Assembly: GCA_900177435.1 (NCBI GenBank)
Contig: FXAI01000007.1
Coordinates: 2,501-66,500 of the forward strand
Source of the DNA: Alteromonadaceae bacterium Bs31
GTDB lineage: Bacteria > Pseudomonadota > Gammaproteobacteria > Pseudomonadales > Cellvibrionaceae
Direction of reading: 5' to 3'
Length of the DNA stretch: 64,000 nucleotides
Shown here: positions 38,686 to 46,600 of the stretch, in pieces
How positions within the stretch are numbered: the first letter of the stretch is position 1
Layout of the letters: each line of letters begins with the position of its first letter
Translations under genes and position numbers: made by a program
Notes under the pieces: model-generated
The model's input: the letters and a program-made list of their open reading frames with translations, nothing else
Databases searched by the model: none
Told to the model about the DNA's origin: nothing

Positions 38686-40134
38686 GTGACCAGCTACAGC
38701 CCACAAGCGAGTACTCGCTCCATTGATCCGCGCTCCATATTTATGGGCGTTATATATACCCTGCTCGTGTTTGGCTACGTGTATCGAGCCCTTTATATCG
38801 TTGAATATGAGCCCATGCGCCATATTTGGAGCGACCCTCAGAGACACTGGGAGCAAGGTGTGGACGTGCTTCGCGACGATCCCATGTCGCTTACCGACCC
38901 CGTGGGCTTCCAACTCTATGTGGGCGCTTTTGCCAAGCTCACCTTCGGTGACAAGTATCTTTCGGCGTTTTACACCATTTTACTGGCCTTCACTATGCCC
39001 TGGCTCTGGTATCGCTTCTTCCGGGAGTTACAGCCCTCCAAGGAGGTTGCACTTGCAGGCTGGGTGCTTATTGCCTGGCTTCCCTCCTGGCTGAGTATCT
39101 ACGCCTATCTGATGCAGGAAACCCTCATGCTACCCTTGCTGGGGGCCTCTCTCTGGGCAACCTGGCGCTGCAGGCGCAAGGCAACGGTCAACGCATTTCT
39201 GCTGATGGTTTTTATCTGGGTGGCCGCAGGTTTAACACGCGGGGTATGCATACCTATGGCAGCAGTCGCTGCTACCTGGCTATGGTTGTCTCAAGATCAA
39301 AAAATCACCAAAGCAATCTATTCCATTCTATTATTTGCCATAACTCTGGGGCCGCTTACCTACCGCAGCTACGACAAGATGAACATCATTTCACCCCACG
39401 GGATTGGGCAAATGAACATGCTCTACGCCAAGTCCGGTAACAAGGAGCTGCAGATCAAGTACTCGCGCAAGGGTGCCGTCTGGTACTACGGCTACGGCTC
39501 TCCCGCCGTTGGCAGTAAGCCGCTGGAGCCCTTTAGCGACTGGCAGACCAAACGCAGCGGCAAGGTTTTTGTAGAAATCAATGTGGATAACGGAAGCGAA
39601 GAATGGCAGCGTGAGTCAGACAAAATCCCCATGAGCTTCCGAAAGTATGCCTGGCTTGCCAGCGAGAACCTGCTGCTACTGATGTTTGACCCCTCCTGGC
39701 CAGACTCAAACAAGGGCTACACGCTGGGGCTGATCAATCATCATTTACGACTGATCTGGCTCCCCTTAATGCTCACAAGCATTATCTGGTTTGTAGTGCT
39801 CTGGCGAAAGGCTCCTGAGCGCTTCACTAGAAGGGACCTGCTATTGCCCGGTATCTTCCTTGCCTGGTTCATGATTCAAGGCTTTATGCTGCTGGCTGTT
39901 AATGAGGGCCGCTACCGCAAGCCACTGGAAGGCCTGGTTCTTGCGCAGCTGATATTCCTTGCGGGAAATACACGAAAAATCACCGCTTTACTCGACCCTC
40001 AAATTGCGCTGACTGGCTCGCCCGATGAAAAGCTTCAGGCAGAAGAAATCTCGGTCACAGCTGAGCAGTCGGCCTTTGTCGAAGAAGATAATGAGTTTGA
40101 AAGAAGTGGTGAACACAGCACACTTAAGCGCTAA
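38686..40134 (+). CDS. Multi-pass membrane protein, putative GT-C type glycosyltransferase
   Basis: 482 residues, about nine to eleven membrane helices. After the first helix comes an acidic loop (YEPMRHIWSDPQRHWEQG), where GT-C enzymes keep their catalytic aspartate, and the last helices end in AVNEGRYRKPLEGLVLAQLIFLAGN, resembling the RYR-x-P-x-xP segment of PMT/ArnT-like proteins. A charged 60-residue cytoplasmic or periplasmic tail follows. Neither donor nor acceptor can be inferred. Start is GTG 38686 with AGGA upstream. An 'unknown polytopic protein' is the safer alternative. Followed 38 bases later by a DUF4124 gene, probably co-transcribed. Confidence 0.5.
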   Translation: MTSYSPQASTRSIDPRSIFMGVIYTLLVFGYVYRALYIVEYEPMRHIWSDPQRHWEQGVDVLRDDPMSLTDPVGFQLYVGAFAKLTFGDKYLSAFYTILLAFTMPWLWYRFFRELQPSKEVALAGWVLIAWLPSWLSIYAYLMQETLMLPLLGASLWATWRCRRKATVNAFLLMVFIWVAAGLTRGVCIPMAAVAATWLWLSQDQKITKAIYSILLFAITLGPLTYRSYDKMNIISPHGIGQMNMLYAKSGNKELQIKYSRKGAVWYYGYGSPAVGSKPLEPFSDWQTKRSGKVFVEINVDNGSEEWQRESDKIPMSFRKYAWLASENLLLLMFDPSWPDSNKGYTLGLINHHLRLIWLPLMLTSIIWFVVLWRKAPERFTRRDLLLPGIFLAWFMIQGFMLLAVNEGRYRKPLEGLVLAQLIFLAGNTRKITALLDPQIALTGSPDEKLQAEEISVTAEQSAFVEEDNEFERSGEHSTLKR

Positions 40135-40172
40135 TATTCAAATAGCCGCCTCAGGAAAACAGGAGAACAAAC

Positions 40173-40607
40173 ATGCTTTACTCTGGTAACACTGCGCAAC
40201 AAACTAAATGGCGCATATTACTATTTGCTTTCGCGCTGTGCTCTCCCCTGGCCGTCGGTGGAGAGATCGTCAAATGGGTAGATGAGCACGGCAAAGTTCA
40301 TTTTGGCGATCGGGTTCCCGAAAAATACAAAAAACAGTCCGAAGTTGTTGATGCAGAAGCCCCCATGCTGGGCTTAACGGAAGAGGAACTAGAAGCTCAG
40401 CAACGCCTTACTACCGAGTATGAACGGCAAGTGGAACGCAATCGCCAAAGAGAAAAAAGCGAAGCGGAAAAAATTTCATCAGAACCCCCTGCCCCAGCAC
40501 CAAGCAAGGCTAAACCCAAAATGACAAGGGAGGATTGTCGTAATGATCACCCTTCCATAACGGCGAATAGGGTGAAGTGTTTTAATTCCCTGGAGGAGGA
40601 TGGCTAG
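40173..40607 (+). CDS. DUF4124 domain-containing protein
   Basis: 144 residues: signal peptide (about 1-30, SPLAVGGE), DUF4124 motif EIVKWVDEHGKVHFGDRVPEKY (about 31-52), then a charged Glu/Arg-rich helix (LEAQQRLTTEYERQVERNRQREK) and a Pro/Ala linker before a C-terminal CRNDHP...VKCF cysteine pair. It has the same plan as the protein at 6471-6938. AGGAG lies at good distance from the ATG. Periplasmic location is inferred; function unknown. Confidence 0.72.
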   Translation: MLYSGNTAQQTKWRILLFAFALCSPLAVGGEIVKWVDEHGKVHFGDRVPEKYKKQSEVVDAEAPMLGLTEEELEAQQRLTTEYERQVERNRQREKSEAEKISSEPPAPAPSKAKPKMTREDCRNDHPSITANRVKCFNSLEEDG

Positions 40608-40714
40608 AAGAACAGCCATTTATCTTTGAAAGGTACGTATCAATCTAACTTTTGTTAACTCAATAAGCGCGGCTGTGCGTAGCCCTGTAGTCGTTCACAA
40701 GGCCAGTATAAAAT

Positions 40715-41245
40715 CTAATTCGCATCTCGCACCAAACGCAACTGTTTGTTAACAATGCGCTCATCATACGTAGCTGCACCATTAGTAAAATCCACGTACC
40801 AGGAATAATGCGTGTAAAAATGGTAGGGAGAGGAAGACCACACATGGCTCGCGGGAGAGAAAGGGAAGGCATCCAGACTAATTGCCGGTTCCACGCATTG
40901 CAGCTCTACCAGCGTACTTAGCTCCCGAATGTTTGGCATACGCCAATCGGAATAACCCGCCACGCCTTTTTCGTTTACCTTTGCAATATACTGCAGGGCG
41001 GCCGCCCACGTTAACTCAATAGCGCTTCCCGTTTGACAATTTTCTCCGCTTTTACCTTGCACGCAACGAAGCCACACCAAGCCAGTATTTTTATCTTCCA
41101 CTGTGCCGTTTTCTCTAATGTCATAGCGCGAGCCAGGAGCGGTAGATAAGATATTTTCTGGCTGGCAGAACTGCTCAGCAAAAAGTGATACAGGCATCAT
41201 TAAAACAATCAATATCCAGAAGCGAGCAATAGTGTCTTTTTTCAT
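40715..41245 (-). CDS. DUF1566 (Lcl C-terminal domain) exported protein
   Basis: 176 residues from ATG 41245: signal peptide (MKKDTIARFWILIVLMMPVSLFAEQ, cleavage near 24) and one DUF1566 domain with the family motifs VEDKNTGLVWLRC, YIAKVNEKGVAGYSDWRMPNIREL and HVWSSSPYH, ending KQLRLVRDAN. Resembles C-type-lectin-like fibrobacter/legionella Lcl-type domains that bind surface polymers; its ligand is unknown. A GTG at 41260 would overlap the upstream gene's stop; the ATG gives a normal signal peptide. Second gene of a DUF1566 pair. Confidence 0.75.
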   Translation of the reverse strand: MKKDTIARFWILIVLMMPVSLFAEQFCQPENILSTAPGSRYDIRENGTVEDKNTGLVWLRCVQGKSGENCQTGSAIELTWAAALQYIAKVNEKGVAGYSDWRMPNIRELSTLVELQCVEPAISLDAFPFSPASHVWSSSPYHFYTHYSWYVDFTNGAATYDERIVNKQLRLVRDAN

Positions 41246-41259
41246 TGTAATAACCAACA

Positions 41260-42105
41260 CTATTCTTTACCTTCTTCTAATGCAGGTCGAACCAAACGAA
41301 GTGGCCTGCCATTCGTTCGCTGAAGTTCAGCAGTAAAACCAAACTGAAAACTTACAGCCCAGGCACTGCTTGTTTTTCTTACCACTGGCGAACTGCTCCA
41401 ATAAAAATCATTTTGCGTATTAGGAAAATAATCAAGACTTATAGCCGGACGCGTTACACCAAAATGCACCAGTGTTTCCAACTCCGGGCGGGTAGGCAGG
41501 CGCCAATCATTATAGCCACACAAGCCTTTTGTATTCACTCGGCTTACAAACTCCCCAGTATTGCAATAGGACATAGGCGTATTTTCACGGTAGCCAAAAC
41601 ACTGATTGTATTGCTGATTCCAATCGCCAACGGCGCCGCCGTTTTCCGAGCTAACCCCGCTATACCAGGTAAACCTGTCATCGGCGTCATGTAAACCGGC
41701 GCTGCCATATTCTTCATCCGAAGGTTTTTTGACTTCCCACATTAATCCGCTGACTTTGTCGATCACGCAATCCCATTGAGTTGCGGAAGAATTCAAGGCC
41801 TTCCCTACGCCATCTATTTTTTGATACTCAAATGCTGATTGTTTATTTTTTAGTAAAACATCTCGCCCGCTAGCACAATCCTGTTGCGATAAAATATCAC
41901 CCGTAATCTGCTCTCCTTTCGCTAACTCTTGCTCATTAATGGCCGCAGAACAATCTTCATTGTTAGATTTAGGATAATTGCCACCCCAAGTAATCCCCGT
42001 ATCATTTAAACGAGCCTCGCTGGCAGAAAGGGAAACAGAATCTGTGCATGCCGACAATAGACATGTAACGCATAATATGAGACTTAGGAGCTTATACGAC
42101 ATCAT
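41260..42105 (-). CDS. DUF1566 (Lcl C-terminal domain) lipoprotein
   Basis: 281 residues. Lipobox LLSAC at residues 16-20 makes it a lipoprotein. The C-terminal DUF1566 domain shows WDCVIDKVSGLMWEVKKP, RVNTKGLCGYNDWRLPTRPELETLV and DFYWSSSPVVRKTSSAW, ending GRPLRLVRP. The same WR(L/M)P...EL...WSSSP signature occurs in the downstream gene, so the two probably arose by duplication. The N-terminal 110 residues are unrecognised, with several cysteines. Likely one transcription unit with 40715-41245. Confidence 0.77.
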   Translation of the reverse strand: MMSYKLLSLILCVTCLLSACTDSVSLSASEARLNDTGITWGGNYPKSNNEDCSAAINEQELAKGEQITGDILSQQDCASGRDVLLKNKQSAFEYQKIDGVGKALNSSATQWDCVIDKVSGLMWEVKKPSDEEYGSAGLHDADDRFTWYSGVSSENGGAVGDWNQQYNQCFGYRENTPMSYCNTGEFVSRVNTKGLCGYNDWRLPTRPELETLVHFGVTRPAISLDYFPNTQNDFYWSSSPVVRKTSSAWAVSFQFGFTAELQRTNGRPLRLVRPALEEGKE

Positions 42106-42221
42106 TATTCTTATTCATTAATTACTGGGTTATCAGTGTTTAGAGCTTCAGAGGCACCATAGCTTCAGAAGCCCTAAGGGTGTATCACTATCGAGCAAGG
42201 CTCCGCGCAGCAGATAGAGAC

Positions 42222-42247
42222 AAAAAAGCCCGGCGTAAACCAGGCTT
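42222..42247 (-). terminator. Rho-independent terminator of the DUF1552 gene
   Basis: On the minus strand AAGCCTGG-TTTACG-CCGGGCTT (42247-42226, one mismatch) is followed by TTTT. It lies 24 bases past the DUF1552 stop and separates it from the DUF1566 genes. Confidence 0.8.
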
Positions 42248-42270
42248 AGCGTTTTTTAAAAACACTCTCG

Positions 42271-43515
42271 CTAGGCAATTACGCCCGGCACAATATCATT
42301 TGCATAGCCCTGATATCTGGGGTCCTGGTCGGCACCCAGTACCACGGCGGCAGTGTGGATCATATTGAGCTGATTGTAACTCGAGCCGCCTGCACTGGCG
42401 ATACCACGCCTGATTGCACCACCACCACCGGACATAATCAAGGGGACATCACGATTACTGTGAGCATCACCATTACCCATGTCGTTTACCTCACAAACAA
42501 TCGTTGAATCCAGCACGCCAACATTCTTCAGTGCCTGTGTAACGTAAGCAGCCAGACTACTCATATGGGCGCGTGTTTCACTAAAGTGGGGGTAGCTGGA
42601 ATCGCCGTTGTTACCACCATGGATGGACGCATGATAAATACCGGTAAAATCAAGATAAGGGAACGAGAATTCACCCTGGTGGTTACCAAAGGAAATGGAC
42701 GCTGAAGACGTAAGATTACAGTTCAAGGCCAACGCAAGAATGTCTGCCTGCAGATGGGCTTGCTGCTCAAAGGTATCGAAGGTGAGTGGAAAGGTCGAAG
42801 GCTCTACTGCGGCGTCACATGAAAGACTGCCGCCACCCAGGGAGTTGAGGCGATCTTCCGTTTCTTCAATGGCGGTTAGGTGGGAATCCAGGCGCTGTTT
42901 TTCATAGTTCCCCAGCTTGGATGAGAGTGCCGATAAGGCATCTTTGTGCGCGTCGATAACGCTTCCCTTGGTATTAGAACTGCCACCAGTGGAGAGGTTT
43001 CCAAACAAGCGGTTAAAGGCGTTGAAGGGGTTGTCTTCAAACGGCACTTCCGCACCATCGTCTTTAGTGAGATAACCATGGCCGTTACTGTGAACACCGA
43101 GGTTAATGTAGGTAAAAGGCTTGTTGCCACCTAAAATGCGCCCCAGGTTCACATCAAAACTGTCGCCACTCCAACTGTTATTTATCAAAACAGGCATCAT
43201 CCCGTGCCCACCGTTCTGGTGACTCATATTCACCAGAAAATTACACTCGTCTTTTATGCTCTCATAAGGCTTAGACATTACCGGAAACGAGCTCAAATTT
43301 GAGTTTGGCTTCCAGCGGCTGGGAATACAGCCATTAGGACAATAAATAACTACAGATTTATCCGGCCCGGTTTGCGCTTCGGCCATGCGCGAAAGCATCA
43401 TGCCACCAACTAATGGCGATGCCTGCAGTAGGCCACGACTTATGCCCGCGGAAGTCAGTATTTTCAGAAAATCGCGGCGCTGTTTATCGAATTTATTCTT
43501 GTATCGCTTTTTCAT
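42271..43515 (-). CDS. DUF1552 family protein with Tat-type signal
   Basis: 414 residues. The N-terminus has a twin-arginine motif QRRDFLKIL (residues 12-20) before a moderately hydrophobic stretch, so Tat export of a folded, perhaps cofactor-bearing protein is likely. The mature part belongs to DUF1552: VVIYCPNGCIPSRWKP, VNMSHQNGGHGMMP, FEQQAHLQADILALALNCNLT, GIYHASIHGGNN and NMGNGDAHSNRDVPLIMSGGG. This fold is related to alkaline-phosphatase-like DUF1501 proteins. DUF1552 genes nearly always follow a DUF1592/1588/1585 gene, exactly as here (88 bases downstream of the 1529-residue gene). Substrate and role are unknown. Confidence 0.85.
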   Translation of the reverse strand: MKKRYKNKFDKQRRDFLKILTSAGISRGLLQASPLVGGMMLSRMAEAQTGPDKSVVIYCPNGCIPSRWKPNSNLSSFPVMSKPYESIKDECNFLVNMSHQNGGHGMMPVLINNSWSGDSFDVNLGRILGGNKPFTYINLGVHSNGHGYLTKDDGAEVPFEDNPFNAFNRLFGNLSTGGSSNTKGSVIDAHKDALSALSSKLGNYEKQRLDSHLTAIEETEDRLNSLGGGSLSCDAAVEPSTFPLTFDTFEQQAHLQADILALALNCNLTSSASISFGNHQGEFSFPYLDFTGIYHASIHGGNNGDSSYPHFSETRAHMSSLAAYVTQALKNVGVLDSTIVCEVNDMGNGDAHSNRDVPLIMSGGGGAIRRGIASAGGSSYNQLNMIHTAAVVLGADQDPRYQGYANDIVPGVIA

Positions 43516-43571
43516 GATCTTAACCTTTAAATTTTTTCACTCATAATTAGAACAATGTCGTTAAGTGTGGA

Positions 43572-43596
43572 GCGACCGCTGCGATGCAGCGGTCGC
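43572..43596. other. Perfect intercistronic stem-loop
   Basis: GCGACCGCTGC-GAT-GCAGCGGTCGC, an 11-bp perfect GC-rich stem with a 3-base loop, between the giant redox gene (ends 43603) and the DUF1552 gene. There is no T run on either side, so it is not a standard terminator; it may stabilise the upstream mRNA's 3' end or reduce downstream expression. Confidence 0.8.
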
Positions 43597-43602
43597 CTGC
43601 CA

Positions 43603-46600
43603 TTACTCGCTTCTGGACCAGGCTTTGCGGTAGCGCACGGCATCCATGGTACTCATGCTCTCCAACATCGCTCTTGGACTTTGTTCCATCATGGTGTTTG
43701 TCAGGTTTTGAACCTCACAGGCATAACCGTTTTTCTCGTCGGCTGCGAGGGTTGGGCCTTCTAGGTCATCGTTATCAATGCCCTCAATACCCACACCTGT
43801 CACGAAGCGGAACAGGTTCTGAGGCACACACTGCTGGGCATTGGGCAAGCTACTGATAACCTGTCCGAGGCCTCTACTTCCCTGGAAGTTCTGGAAGATA
43901 TCCTTGTCATTGAGACTTTCGGGTGCGTACAACTGCCCTGATGCATCAATGCTGTTGCCCTTCAGGTCGGTATTGCGCGGATTACCTACGGTATCAAAAT
44001 CCTCCATACCGAAACCGAGCGGGTTGATCCACTCTCGGTGACAAGCCTGACAGTTGTCATCACCGGTAATGGCTTCGTAACGCATACGGTTAGTGGTCGT
44101 CGACTCGTTCAAGAAGTCTTTCAACTCCTCAATCTTCGCCGCACGATCCGCAAATACGCCAGCCGGCGGCTCGGGCTGATCCTGACAGAGCATTCTGCGG
44201 CGCACGCGCACAGATCGGCGTATTGGCGAGGTCTCCGCTTCTTCAGCCCAGCGAGCCATAAAGGCACCGTTGGCTAATATACCGCCACGGTTAGTGGTAG
44301 CCACCTGCTGGAAGGAGCTGCCGCCAATACCGTTGATACCGTAGTGCTGCGCCAGAGGCCCATTCACGAAGGTGTAGTTGGCATTGTAGAGAGAGGCAAA
44401 CTGCTCCGACTCATCCAGCATCACATGGGCAAACACTTCACGTATCTCCTGCTTCATGTGCGGAACCACGCTTTCAAAGCCAGGATAGCTGCTGCTGTCT
44501 TTCGGCGAGCTTTCCAGGTTTTGCGTGTCCAGCCAGTGTGCAACAAAGTCACCCATCAACTCTTTAGCTGCATTGGAATCAAGCAAGCGTTGTGCTTCTG
44601 CCTTTATCTGGGATTCCGTGCTCAACTGGCCATTCTGGGCTTTCTGCCAGGTGGTATCGTCTGGCGAGCGGCCCGCGAAGGCATAGCTCAACCAGGTAGC
44701 CATCTCATAAGAGCTCAACTCATAGGCGTCACTATCTATACCTGAGTTCGACGAATTACGCTCGCCGAGCTCGTGTCGATACAGGAATTGTGGTGAGGAC
44801 AATGCTGCTTCCAGCGCCATCTGGATACCGGCCTTAACATCGCCGCCCGTAACACTTCCGTTGGCCATGCTTGAGTATGTAGAGCTTTCACTACCCTCAA
44901 GTGGACGACGGAAAATCCGGGGCAACAAATCGCTCACAAACTGATTGGCACAACTCTGATTGAAGTTGCCATTACAGCTCAGGCTTCCAGAGAAGTTCTG
45001 GTCAGCGGCCCACTCAGCAACAGTTTCGGCGGTAGAAAGGTAACTGTCATAGCTGTTACCCACTACGGAGGAGTGAGTATTGTTGATGAAGTAGCCAATA
45101 TAGGTGTCTGCAGACAAGCCAGAGGCTGCATCAAAGTTGACATCCAACAACGCTTCAACACTCCTCTGATACTCTGCCCGAGTGAGCAACTTCAGCTGGC
45201 GTGCGCCATAGCTTATGTCATCACAAACCAGTTCACCGGAATCCCCCCAGAAGGTAGATTCCAGGTAATCCGCGATACGTTGACCACACTCCAGATCACA
45301 AATAGCGGGGTCGTTCTGCGGCATTTGACTACCAATGTACTGAGCCATCTGTGACTTATCTTGCGTCTCGTTGAGGGCTATACCAATGGAGCCTCCGGCC
45401 GCATCCGCGCCGTGGCAGCTTGCACAATTTTGAGAGTAAAGCTGTTCGCCTGTCAGGTCACCCCCTGAACTGGAGGAAGACGATGAGGAGCTGGAAGAGC
45501 TTGAACTGGTTCCACCAGGGCCTATGCATGTGGGCGCGCTAAAACCACCGCCCTTGTTACCCTGCACACCAAAGCTGGCAGATCCACCATTGGCGTTTAA
45601 GTTACCATTAAAGCCAACATTACTCGCCGTTACACGGGTTCCGCTTTCGACTAAATTGACATTCCAGGAGCCTGTAACCTGTGGATCACTATCGAACTCA
45701 AGGGTGATTTCCCACTCACTGACAGCTGTGCTGCCGTTATTGGTAACTGTTACGTCGATCTGATAGCCGGAGCCCCAATCGTTGACAACTTCCGCCTCAC
45801 AAGTAACCCCACCAGTGCCCGGACCAGAACTGGAAGAGCTCGAAGAACTGGAGCTGCTGGAGCTGGAGCTGGATGACGAACTTGTGGTGCTGGAAGAGCT
45901 CGAGCTGCTGGATGAGCTGGAGCTGCTGCTAGACGAACTGGAGCTGGAGCTGCTCGGCCCACCTTCCGGTAGCAACTTATAGAGTTCACCACCGTAGTCA
46001 ACAAAATACAACTCGCCATTATTTGCTTCACCAAAGGCGGCGATGTTGTATGAGGTATTTGCCAGTTCTTCGCGGCTGTAGGTGTTGCCGTTTCGACTCA
46101 CAGCCCACACGCGACCAGTCTCGTAGTCACCCACGATATACTGTCCGTTTCTGCCGCCAATCTGGTTACCACGGTATACGTAGCCACCCGTAATCGATGC
46201 GCTAATACCGTGATCGAACTCCATCACCGGCCCCTCGTATGGCCCTGAGGTGCTGCAACTGTTGGATGTTCGATGGTCCCCTTCATAACAACGCCAGCCG
46301 TAGTTTTTGCCAGCTTCGATAATATCAACTTCTTCCCAGGCTGCCTGACCAACATCCGCCAGCCAAAGCTCTCCGGTTTGCTTGTCGAAACTCCAGCGCC
46401 AGGGATTACGTAAACCGTAGGCGTAAATCTCGTCAAGCACGTCGTTGTCGCTAACAAAGGGGTTGTCGGAAGGAACGGAGTAGCCGTTGCCGCTATCCAC
46501 ATCAATACGAATCATAGCGCCAAAATAGTTTGAGGTATCCTGCGAGTCGTTTTGTGGGTCATTGGCAGAGCCGCCGTCACCGAAGGCCGCGTAAAGATAA

